Of a DNA stretch of 64,000 bases, positions 37,801 to 47,599 are shown in pieces. The notes under the pieces were generated by a model that saw only the letters and a list, made by a program, of their open reading frames with translations, searched no databases and was not told where the DNA came from. The DNA is from Maylandia zebra (lineage: Eukaryota > Chordata > Actinopteri > Cichliformes > Cichlidae). A program made the translations under genes and the position numbers. Within the stretch, counting starts at the first letter, position 1, and each line of letters opens with the position of its first letter. The DNA is taken from positions 26,392,060-26,456,059 of the forward strand of contig NC_135177.1 in NCBI RefSeq assembly GCF_041146795.1. The letters are read 5' to 3'.

Positions 37801-40104
37801 GAGGAGCCTATCAAACAACATTATGGTCGATTCGATGGCCACTGAGAAGTTAGAGGGCACTGAAAATCTGACTAGCTATGCCATGAATGACATTTCTTGA
37901 AGCTTTGCATTGATAACGGATACCTTAAAGCTGGAGCCGCCCCGCTGGGGACACGGCTCTGTTTATCTGAAGCGAATGGAAAAAAAAATAAAACAACTGC
38001 GGTCAATCTTTCGTAGGTAAGAGTACATATTTGCATCGGAGCTCTACTTCCTGTTGTTTTTGTTGTGCAACCTCTGCAGTGCCATTGTATAGATATGTCT
38101 ATTAATATTTAATATGTTTTTCTATCCCTCACTGTGAAGAGAGCTGTGTCCACAGTGTCTGAAAGATTGTCTTTACCTCCTGCTGGGTGGGAAATATGAC
38201 GGAAATTGGTTTCGCAGTTTATCTGTTCAATCGTTTTAGACTGTTTACCGGTGTATATTTAGGTGTTTTATCCTCGTCCCTTTGTTAGCAATACTAGTAA
38301 TCTCAAATTGTCCTGTGTTTTCCTTACTGAAAGTGAAATTCAGCAATACCATGCATTATTTTCTACTCACATATTTATCTAGATTTTTGCAGATGCCTAT
38401 TTGACATGTACAACACACACACACACACACAGACGCTATAACGATCTAAGGTTAATTATTTGTCAAAAGGAAAACACAGCGTCACAGAGTCATTGTTCCT
38501 CACAGCTCCCACCCACGCCACCCGACACACTCACAATGCACTTTGAAGGACAGGGGCTGCGAGGAGTTGTCTGGCTCGGTCACGTTTTCGTCATTGGACA
38601 CACAGCGGTAGGGCCCCTCGTAGTACCTTCCTGCATGGGGAATAGACAGCACTAGCGTGTCTGCGAGCTGCTGGATCTTCAGTGAGTAGAAGCACCAATA
38701 TCTCTCCATAACGGGACGCCAGCCATGCATGTACTGTTAAAGAGAAAAAGGGGAAGAAAAAGAAAAAGAGAGGTCTTCTTTTACATTTACTTTTCAGTAA
38801 TGAAAATTCTCTGCTGCATAATACTTCTCTGAGCTTACATAAGCTCAGAGAAAATAAATTAATATGATAGTTATACACATTAGCAGTCTAAGGTTATACA
38901 ATAGTAATCACATCCCTAGTGATTTAAAAATGATTTAATTAAACATAAAAAAAAATAAAAGTCACGTGTCTTGAATTATTACTTTGCAGCCATCTGATTA
39001 CATTTGAAATATCATATTCAGGAGGAAAAGTTACATAATCATTGTCATTACTGGGAATTACTGTGGTGGATCATTTTTAGGAGTTACATGTTATGAAGTG
39101 ATAATGTTTACTGAACTTTTGATAGTTATAAGAAAGTTTAATCTTTATTTTGAAAAACGAAATTTAGGAACAGTAATGAATCATAGCAGTGAGCTCCTTC
39201 TCAGGTATACAAAATCTCCAACGTTACAAACAGAGCTGTGACATGCACATCGTGATATTTTTCAAGTGCACTCTTTTCCTTTTTCACCCATCTTCCTCCA
39301 GCTCACCTTGGAGTAGACCTCAAAGTGGACCTGGCTGATGTTCAGGTCGGAGTCTGTGTATAGACACTCCAGCGTGACCGTGTCTCCCTCCAAAACTGGC
39401 TCAGTTGGCCCTTTGATGACCAAAGACGCTGCATGTGGACAGACATAACAGATGATTAAGTGAGAGGTTGCGGAGGTGGGTGTACCTCCTGAGCACTGCT
39501 TTCAAAACAGCTTTCTTCCCGGAGAACCTTGGAGTACTCATAAAAACACCACAAGCACATGACCAACAGGTTTTTCAACTTGACGGATACTGTTGATAAC
39601 AGAGACTGATTCTCTTTCACTTCAGGCAAGAAGTGCTGCATAACATGGTTTACATATTTTTTTCACAAGAACTGAATGCGAGGCTGGCCTCCGCACACTC
39701 TACATAAAACATTTAGCTGCTCTTATGCGTTAGTCTCTCGATAATTCTAACAATATTTCCTGTTTCACTCTGTGTGTCGCAAGGGAAAACCTATCAGTGT
39801 GACAGAAGAGGAAAACAAAGCCTTTCCTCAAGAGAACAGATCAACTAAGAGACACACAGACAAGGAGACAAACAGGCGAGCAGACGCCACACGAAGCCCA
39901 GGGGCTTCAGCTGTATGAATATATTTATGAAAAAAGGAAGACCAGAACCCCGCTGAAAGATTAAACCAATATCTCATTACAGACGAGCAAATAATATTCA
40001 GCTCTTTGAGAGAACCGCATAAAAGTCCATGAGTAATATGAAAAATATTTACCATAACTGCCATGAATCAGGGAGACCACTGCAGCAAGAAGAAGCGCTT
40101 TCAT
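31801..40104 (-). CDS. Two-Ig-domain type I membrane protein, 270 aa, six exons
   Basis: Coding exons in order: 40104-40053, 39428-39307, 38733-38535, 37394-37249, 35233-35089, 31949-31801. All junctions are GT/AG and frame is kept (813 nt). Residues 1-17 are a signal peptide (MKALLLAAVVSLIHG). Ig domain 1 spans about 20-122, with Cys39 and Cys102 as the likely disulphide pair and an extra Cys72. Ig domain 2 spans about 130-218, with Cys158 and Cys199 in the classic D-E-G-Q-Y-T-C. Each domain is split by a phase-0 intron and bounded by phase-1 introns, the usual shuffling pattern. Sequons are at N47, N108 and N114. A transmembrane helix lies at about 234-257, then a 13-residue basic tail with no ITAM, ITIM or tyrosine. 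This suggests a surface receptor or adhesion protein that binds outside and perhaps signals through a partner. It could be Fc-receptor-like or a small adhesion molecule; I do not recognise the orthologue. Confidence 0.85.
32335..32572 (+). repeat. SINE-like element in the Ig gene's last intron
   Basis: About 240 bp, running from a gatccc-rich head through gatggcgcgatatggcagcc, tgtggctacaactgtagttt, gtgtgtgaatgcgagagtga and gcattgtaaagcgctctggg to a tail of ctatataaatccaatccatt plus (ATT)n. This is the body and tail of a common teleost SINE whose 3' end is shared with an L2-type LINE. It lies antisense to the Ig gene, between its exons 5 and 6. Family recognised by eye only. Confidence 0.7.
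33330..33795 (+). mobile_element. 5'-truncated LINE fragment (RT C-terminus and 3'UTR)
   Basis: The plus-strand frame around 33430-33510 reads S-T-F-K-I-R-L-K-T-L-L-F-H-K-A-Y, the conserved tail of non-LTR retrotransposon polyproteins of the L2/Rex group. Downstream text (ggatcaggtgaggctgaacc, tgtcaccaagtgcttgctga) matches the 3'UTR common to that fish family. The rest of the element is missing, as usual for 5'-truncated LINE copies. It lies in an intron of the Ig gene. Confidence 0.65.
36159..36186. repeat. (CA)n microsatellite
   Basis: Fourteen CA units in the intron between the Ig gene's exons 4 and 5. Confidence 0.9.
38412..38431. repeat. (AC)n microsatellite
   Basis: Ten AC units, in the Ig gene's intron 3 about 100 bp from exon 3. 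Confidence 0.85.
38825..38852. repeat. Perfect 12-bp inverted repeat with 4-nt loop
   Basis: ttctctgagctt, then acat, then aagctcagagaa. In the Ig gene's pre-mRNA (minus strand) this forms a 12-bp stem-loop in intron 2, ending about 90 nt before the acceptor of exon 3. Confidence 0.8.
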
Positions 40105-41183
40105 GGCTGTGGAAAACAATATCAACACAAATATCTGAGAACACGTCGTGGGCTCCTGCGCACTTTCTCGAAATGAAAGTTTGCTCAGTATTTATGTATA
40201 GGAGGGTGTAGGTGTGGCTTTCTTCTTCGTGTGATTTTCAGGAAGCGCGTTCGAAGAAAAGTTGAAAATCCAGCCAGCATTTAAAAAAGTAAACAACCAG
40301 TCAACACCAAACCATAAATACACGACTTACTGAGTCTAGTTACGAATATGTTGTGACTCATTTGTCACATACACAAGAAACACTGTAAAGTGAACGCAGT
40401 GTAAACTCAGTGAACAAAACAAGGACCGCTGCTGCTGCTCCAATAATGAAATTCACTTCGCGGTGCGTCACTTGTCTCCTAGGGCGGTGGAGTCTGTCAC
40501 GTCTGAACTCGTTGAGGTCGGTGTTTTGCTGCTCAAGTTCATCGGAATGTGAAAGCACTTGTGACACGTTACCGCAGAGCGTGCTATCTAAAACCGGGGA
40601 AGCACAGCGTTTTACGCTTCATTTTCTCTGACCTTTGATTGATTAGCTGTTAACCGGAGCTGAACCGCAGACTCCGTGGGCCTCAGATGCGCTGACCTAC
40701 ACATGTTCGAGTTATCTGAATACGCGCAGACAGCTCGTTAAAAACAATGCAAGACAGCCGAGCAAAGAGACTACCTGTCAAAATCCTATAAAATGTTATT
40801 TGCTCTCGTGTGCTGTTATGTCTCCATTTAGTAGAATGAACTGGATAAACATAAAAATCCATTTTCCCTAAAAAGCGCCCTGAGGGAGTGATTGGTAATT
40901 CATTATCATTGCCGTTTCACTGCATATGTTGTCAAACACTTCATGGTTTAATGTTTTTATTGCATGTTTTTTATTGTTATTATTAGCGATGGTGGCCGTG
41001 GTGTAAATGGGCAGTGGACATTCATGGAGTTTGGGGATATTGTGCGCAATATTTTGAGATTACTGTGTATTTGTTCACTGCGGATGAATAAAAACACCAA
41101 TAAAGTAAAAAGCAACAACAAAGAAATGTTTTGTTAGATTTTTGGCCTTGAAACAACATATTACTTAAAAAAAAGAGAGACTA
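40105..41183. other. Ig gene upstream region; no gene seen
   Basis: Upstream flank of the Ig gene, which should contain its promoter and 5'UTR. I could not place a convincing TATA box or initiator, nor find another gene. Confidence 0.4.
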
Positions 41184-41935
41184 CAGTGTCTTATAAAATT
41201 ATTGAGCCACTTCTCATTACTTTATATTTTGCTGGGAAAATGGGAAAAAGGTGCAGTTGATTTATTGAAACGTACAAACATACATTAAAATAAAGCAAAC
41301 GTTTTTAAAATTAAATACATTCCTTCTTTATTCTTCAACACAACCTGAACTCTGTTCTTTGTGTTTCTATTATGGTGGGCTTTTCACTGCATTTGGTAGT
41401 GTGATTGAGATCAATTGCTAACACTTTCCAGATGGTATTGCATGGTGGATCAAAATCTGTGTTCTACTTTTCTGTGTTCATAATTCCACCAGTTTTCATA
41501 CAATCCCCAAACGAACTGGCTGAAATGCAGCCCCAAACCGTGACAGAGCATCCACTATGTTTTACAGATGGCTGAGACACTCACTGTTGTATCGCTCTCC
41601 TGACCTCCACTGTACATATTGACGAGGAATGAAATTTTTCAGATTCTGATTCATCACTTTATAAGACGTGTTGTCGTTGATTTTCTGTATAAATTTTGTG
41701 TAATTTGTCATACCTCAGCCTTTTCTCCCTGTTTCACTGAGACCATTTCTGACGAGGCTTCAGTGAACAGTAGATGGTTCAACTGAAGGTCCAGATACAT
41801 CTTTCCAAACACATCTCTCTTGCTGGACTTCTGTTTCTTGAGGACATGACTTTCAGATACTGTTCATATGCTGGATGAAACTTTTTGGACCCACCACCTC
41901 TTCTTTTGTCTTCTGCTTGTCCAGTTTCATCTGAT
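41184..41935 (-). mobile_element. Decayed Tc1/mariner-type transposon
   Basis: Left end resembles fish Tc1 ends (acagtgtcttataaaattat). Read on the minus strand, the text gives broken pieces of a DDE transposase: S-D-E-S in aagtgatgaatcagaatctg near 41660, and K-H-S-G-C-S-V-T-V-W-G-C-I-S-A near 41520-41570, the equivalent of the glycine-rich box before the second catalytic Asp. Several stops and frameshifts lie between them, so no protein can be made. It is a different lineage from the intact element at 24002. Confidence 0.65.
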
Positions 41936-42130
41936 ATTTTACTTCAATTCAGTTTTATTTCTGCAGGGCCAAATCAAAACAAAAGTTGCCTCAAGGCGCT
42001 TTGTTTTGTGAGGTAAAGACCCTACAATAATACAGAGAAAACAGAGAAAAGCCCAACAATCAGATGGCCCTTTATGAACAACCGTGTTGGCCTGGGACAA
42101 TGGAAAGGAAAAACTCCTTTTTTCTTTCTT
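41936..42130 (-). repeat. LINE 3' end fragment, antisense
   Basis: The run ttcaattcagttttatttct ... gcctcaaggcgctttg ... aagaccctacaataatacag ... ggaaaggaaaaactcctttt is the reverse complement of a 3'UTR common to fish LINEs, apparently the same group as 33330-33795. Only about 190 bp remains. Confidence 0.65.
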
Positions 42131-42659
42131 TTTTTTTTTTTGCTTCAATGATAATATCCGTGTTAATAGTATAAAAGAAAACAAATAAAAACCAAAACAA
42201 ACACACAATCACACAATAATCATTTGAAAATGTTCAGGTGCAATGATTGAAGTGAAAACGAACGAGAAAGAACTAAAAAAATGAAAATGAGAGAACTATT
42301 GCTCGATTAAATTTTAAAGAATTACAAGAAAGCAACTCCTTGAGAACAGAATATAAAATATATAAACATAATGTAATAATGAATAATAAATAGAATAAAA
42401 TATGTATTTAAAAATATGGGTGACTCAAGACTTTTGCACTGTATTGTGCAGAAGGGAAAGGAATAAGTATATAAGTTATGTGATGAAAATATTATTATTA
42501 TATTATTATATATATTATAACTAAGAATTATAACTATTGTTCGAAGCATGTAAACTTTTATTTTTTAGTAAAATTAGTTCGTGTAGATACTAAAGAAAGC
42601 AACGCTTCTTTATTAAAAGATCAATTTTTTGTTGTTGTAATTCCACGAAACATCCAGCA

Positions 42660-42853
42660 GGTGGCAAAGTAGAGGACCCAGGACTGCGGCGCCCACAGGA
42701 AACGGAGATCAACAAAGCGGAAGTATTGAAAGGAAACCTCGGTTATTTTTCCAGCTACCCAAAGGGGAAAGTGAGAGACGATTTTTGTGTCAAACAACAA
42801 ATTTGGCATCACAGCAACGCCGAAGGATGGACAGATAGTGCTTGTTTAACTGA
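42660..42853 (+). promoter_or_regulatory. TAF12: TAF12 promoter and non-coding first exon
   Basis: GC-richer patch after AT-rich sequence, with an ETS-type site CGGAAG at 42718-42723, common in housekeeping promoters without TATA boxes. A good donor, tgagtaagtt, follows at 42854-42855, so a non-coding first exon probably ends at 42853 and joins the coding exon at about 44151. The transcription start is not fixed by sequence. Confidence 0.5.
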
Positions 42854-43310
42854 GTAAGTTGACAATTTAACGCACAGTTTTAAGATTTAGCCTCCATATA
42901 GATTCTCCACCGGATTCGGTGCTAACGTTAGCCGCTATTGTTTTTAGCACCAATGTTAGCGCAAACTTCGGTGTGTTTTTTATTGTTTGTTTTATTCGGT
43001 GAAACTCCACGGCCATGATTAATCTATGATCTGTTGTTTTTATATTTTGAGTGTCGTATTTTTCACTAACTCGATTAATGTTTTCAGTAAACCCATGCCA
43101 TTGTTTGTCGGCTAAGTTGCATGGCTTGGGTCTATGCATACTTTCGGTATTGTAAAGGTAGTAGAGTTATTAATAAATGTTGTAAACAATAAGTAAAGTC
43201 AACTATCGCTAAAAGGCCCTTTATTGTAAATATAAAGCACCGGGTTTTATGGTAAAACTTCGTGTTATTTTTTACTTTAAAACCAGGAAAGTCTTGAGAG
43301 CTTTAATAAA

Positions 43311-43842
43311 GAAAGCAACTGGACTTCTTTAGGTTTCTGAAGACGTTTAATCCAAGAGTCTTATTCAATTTTAAAAAGAAAAGGTGGGACATCCCAGGAA
43401 TTTTCCCCTTTACGTGGTCCTGAGAGTCGTTAACCCACTATTAATAATGTGACTCATCACACGAACCAAGGTGTGAGTAAAGGAGTGGGCCATTATCATC
43501 ATCATGAGTTTGTTGATACCTGACATTCTAATTATATCAATAATGGTCGTTCACAGTGGGTGTAGATGGTCATAACCTCAATAGGTCACATGATGGAGTG
43601 GGCAAGAGTAGTTTTGCCCTTATCCCCCAGTGATGGAAATGACCCGCACTTTTTTTTGACACTTTGGCTCATGATCAGTAGTCTGTCAACGACTCTAAGG
43701 ACCACCTCCAAAGGGGATGATCGCTAGTACGGGTTAAATACCTGGACATCCCACCATTTGTCTTTGCAAGCTCCTTTGACTTAGAACTGAAGAAGCCTCT
43801 TAAATGGAAGGTCTGGCTTCACAAACCCAAAGACAGTTGGCC
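43311..43842. mobile_element. Long inverted-repeat (fold-back/MITE-like) element
   Basis: The arm at about 43311-43440 is an imperfect reverse complement of about 43681-43842. Examples: aaggtgggacatccc pairs with ggacatcccacca, cgtggtcctgagagtcgtta pairs with caacgactctaaggaccacc, and the outer parts around aggtttctgaagacg pair with cttcacaaaccc. Roughly 240 bp of unrelated sequence separates the arms. No frame for a transposase exists. It lies in TAF12's first intron and resembles a repeat found in many teleosts. Confidence 0.7.
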
Positions 43843-44158
43843 CCTTTTTCAAGCTCTGAGAATTGAGAGGCTTCAAAGACATAAACTCTGCATTTTTGCC
43901 AAAGAAGACGATGATACAAGGATTTTTTATGAATGTCCTGACATTCAGCCTAAACAGCTTGATCAACCTGTGATTAATTTCTGTAGTAACTCTAATTTGT
44001 GACTTTTAATTTCAGATTCACGGCTGCGGTCCTGGTAAAGAGGTAATTCATCACATCTGAGTTCAACTTGCTGCTGAGGGTTCGAGAGAGACCTACCACA
44101 ACTGTTTTGCCCCGCAGTGACGCTTCAGAGTCTCTCTGCTTTTCCTTTAGCCACCAGC

Positions 44159-47100
44159 ATGGCTAACAGCACTGTGACAGTGGTTAAGGGTCTGCCACCA
44201 GGCCCTGCGGGTAGAAGTAGTCCAGAAGGCTCTCAGGTTAGTTAATTTTTTGCTTAGTAGAACCAAAGCCAGGATCTGTGTAATAACTTACTGACTTCAC
44301 CTCTTAAAATGCAAAAGATTGAGAGTGTATTTTGTTTTACATGAAGATTCTTTCTTTTTCTTTGTTTTGTTTTTTTGGGGGGTTTTTTGTTGTTGTTTTT
44401 TACATGAAATATCATGAAAATATCAGTGCAAAACTTATGGCTCCTTGCTTTAAATGTGAGAAAACTGTGTTGTATTGTGTTTTTTCATTTTATTTTTTAT
44501 CTCTTACTAGAGATGGACCGATCCGATATTACGTATCGGTATCGGTCCGATACTGACCTAAATTACTGGATCGGATATCGGAGAAAAATAAAAAATGTAA
44601 TCCGATCCATTAAATATCACGAAAGCACCTCACAAAACTTGCAACACGCCGTAACTCACCTCAGAACGTTAGCACGTCGGAGCAGTATGCATCACGTGAT
44701 AGAGCGGCTGTGGCATGCGGGACCTGTCGGTGGTCTGGATAGCATTTGGAGCTTCGCTAGCAACCCGGCATTTCATCTCCGACAAAGTTATCCCCGAGAG
44801 AAGTAAAGCACGTGTGTAAGTCCATCTCTGAATGTTTGTAAAGCATTCCTGCGTTAAGCTTAACGAGTGACTGCCTCTCGCTCTCCGGCTGCTACTTCAA
44901 TCATGAAACTGCTTAATGATCAGCTGATCGGCTTTTCTGTCGCGAGTCCGTGTCTCTAGTTTGCTTTTGGCCCACTTTGCACCAGAAAGAGGAAACCAGC
45001 GGCTGAACAACAGCAGCACGTTTAAGCTTGATCAGCTGTTGTTAGAATTTATTTATTATTACTTTCTACACCAGGATCTTTTTCTACGTAGCTGACGGCT
45101 GGTAACTGTGCAGGGGAGGATCTAGCAAAGTTTAGCCAGGGGGGCCGATAGGGCATTAACAGGGAAAAGAGGGCACAAAGACATACTTTTCTTTCTTATT
45201 CTCATTTAAAATGTCTAGCTTTTAATTATTTAATATTTATCTGAATCTTACACCCAAAGTTTTAATCTGATGTAAAATGTATAGAAGTCCATTATTGTAT
45301 ATAGTAACTGTTAAGTCTAATATACCCTAGTAAGCTATAGTACTTTTTCCTTTGGGAAGGTACCATCTGTGCAGTCTGCAATTTTGTTGAAGAAAGATGT
45401 TGAATCTATTTAATATTTCTTGAAAAATAATTAATTTCTGTGCATTTTTTTTTCACACTGCATCAAATTAAGGTTGATTACGTCGATTAAGCATCATGAG
45501 GTGGAGCGTGAGGGGTGGTTCCCTATTTTTTATTTATTTATTTTTGTTGTTGCTGGGAGTTGGAACCCTATTAGTTAGGTTGCTTAATATTTATGCTAAG
45601 TACTCTTTAAAATACCAGAATAGGGAGGATGGTGTAGGTTTAAGTTTATTAGATTGATCAGTATTGCTGAACTATGAAATATTTTTTTTTGCATACAGGT
45701 ATAACAGAATAGCTTTAGTGTAGTTGTTGTTTTAAACTTGAGTATGAACTTATACAAAATGCAGCAAGATATTTAAAAAACAGTTTTGTTGATTAAAACA
45801 CACTATATCGGATTCATATCGGTATCGGCAGATATCCAAATTTATGATATCGGTATCGGTATCGGACATAAAAAAGTGGTATCGTGCCATCTCTATCTCT
45901 TACTATCACTAAGGTATTATGCAGACCACACAACTGCACCCATTAGCTTTTGTTAAAGGATGATGGATGCATCTTTTTTTCCCAGGTGCTAAGTAAGAAA
46001 AAGCTGCAGGACCTGGTGAGAGAGATTGACCCAAATGAGCAGCTGGATGAGGACGTTGAGGAGGTTTGTCAGTAGTTTAAATAAATTGTGCAAGATTTTT
46101 TTGATCTTCTCTGTATTGAATAACATTTACATATTTTTTCATCATCTGCAATTAAAACTTGCCTAATGCTGTTAACATGATGGTATCCAAGCTATAGTGA
46201 AACGGATGGTTTCTTCAGTTCGCTGTCTGGTTTTCAAAATCCCTGTTTTCTTCTCAGATGCTGCTACAAATTGCGGATGATTTTATAGAGAGTGTAGTGA
46301 CGGCAGCCTGTCAGCTGGCACGCCACCGCAAGTCCAACACCTTGGAGGTGAAAGATGTTCAGTTACATCTAGGTAAGTTGCTTGTGACGTTTTTGAATGA
46401 TTGGGTCATTCTTTATTTTGTCAGGTTGTACTGTGTGCCTTGAGCTCTCACAAAAAACTTAAGAATGTTTATTCTGCAGTTATTGGTTGGCAGCTGTTTA
46501 CAGAAATATTATCAAGGCTTATATTTAATTCAGTGCTACATGCCTTATGAGAATTTGATTTGAATTATTTATTTGCTGCTATCATTTGTTGGCTATTTAT
46601 ATTCAAATTTTGTTGTTACTTTGAGAGCACAAGGTGATTTAGCAGACTTTATATGCATAAAAAACGTCTGGTATGAATTGATTTTTTTTATCATTTAAAT
46701 TATATTAATGATAAGAACTTAATTTAATATTTGTAGATGGTTTCAGATAAATGTTAGGTAAACTATGTGCTTTCTGTGATAAGTTTGAATATCACAGAGG
46801 GAGTTTAAATTATTTACTGTAAAAGCCTTGAAAGAAAAAAAAAAATAACATGTATATATCAATTTTTGAAAATGAGATGGAAATTAGATCTTTCCTTATA
46901 GACTGGGTTATTTGCCAGATATGATCACTTTGATATCAATATCTATTGTAAATCCCGATGAGCCTTTTAAAGTCTGTGGCCTGCTGCCATTGTGCATTGC
47001 TTTTCTCAGAGCGCCAGTGGAACATGTGGATTCCTGGTTATGGCTCAGATGAGATCCGGCCGTTCAAGAAGGCTTGTACCACAGAGGCCCACAAACAGGT

Positions 47101-47275
47101 GAGCGATTGCCTCTGCTGCACATGTTAGATTACTGTAAATGGTAGAATAACTGCTGATGTTATATTTGTCAGTATGGTTAATTTGGTTTGTATTATGATG
47201 AACACTGGGCCTAATTGTTTTCATTTATTCTCATTTCAGAGAATGGCGCTGATCCGCAAGACAACCAAAAAGTAG
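44159..47275 (+). CDS. TAF12: TAF12, TFIID/SAGA histone-fold subunit, 131 aa
   Basis: Subunit of TFIID and SAGA; its histone fold pairs with TAF4 (or ADA1/TADA1 in SAGA), helping RNA polymerase II initiation in the nucleus. Coding exons: 44159-44236, 45986-46063, 46258-46372, 47010-47098, 47240-47275. All junctions are GT/AG and the frame is kept (396 nt including stop). Exon 1 gives a short flexible N-terminus rich in Gly and Pro (M-A-N-S-T-V-T). Residues 27-95 form the H2B-like histone fold, from [15 protein letters not shown] through the long helix [10 protein letters not shown] to [10 protein letters not shown]. The conserved W-I-P-G-Y-G follows, and a basic end K-T-T-K-K. Length equals the shorter human form; the extra N-terminus of the 161-aa form is not seen. 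ATG is preceded by gccaccagc, with an acceptor 8 nt upstream. Confidence 0.96.
44508..45895. mobile_element. Non-autonomous hAT-type transposon, 1388 bp
   Basis: Ends are tagagatgg at 44508 and ccatctcta at 45895, exact reverse complements. They are flanked on both sides by tctcttac (44500-44507 and 45896-45903), a perfect 8-bp target duplication, the hallmark of hAT elements. Just inside each end are repeated atcggtatcgg-type motifs (44535-44600 and 45808-45870). No transposase frame of useful length is present (longest about 130 codons, no domain seen), so it must have been moved by a transposase from elsewhere. It sits in TAF12's intron between coding exons 1 and 2. Confidence 0.9.
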
Positions 47276-47575
47276 CACGACTAAGATGTACCTATTGTGG
47301 GTTTTTTTTTTTTTTTTTTTTTTTTTTTTCCCCCCCATTCTCTTTTATTTTCCTGTCAACTGGGATGTTTTTTTGTTTGTTTGTTTATTTTTTTTGACTA
47401 AAATAGAGAGGTGGTATTGGTGGATGTATTTTTCTTGACATTAATGTTTCATTGTCATAGCTCTGTAAGTTTTATGTGTTTTGCCAGAGTCATTGCACAA
47501 TAGTGGTCTTTGTATGTTTGATTCTGTATTGTTGCCATTAAGCTAAACCTGGCAGAACTCCATTGCATCTTTGTC

Positions 47576-47581
47576 AATAAA
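47576..47581 (+). terminator. TAF12: TAF12 polyadenylation signal AATAAA
   Basis: Canonical AATAAA about 300 nt after the TAF12 stop, followed within 25 nt by T-rich sequence (tactttcttggtatcgttca). A long T run at 47302-47329 lies in the 3'UTR. Confidence 0.7.
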
Positions 47582-47599
47582 AATACTTTCTTGGTATCG

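Noticed and set aside
41939-42208. 89-codon minus-strand frame
   Set aside because: Lies in the LINE 3' tail; repeat-derived.
44414-44806. 130-codon plus-strand frame in TAF12 intron
   Set aside because: Crosses the end of the hAT element into its interior; no transposase motif, so a chance frame.
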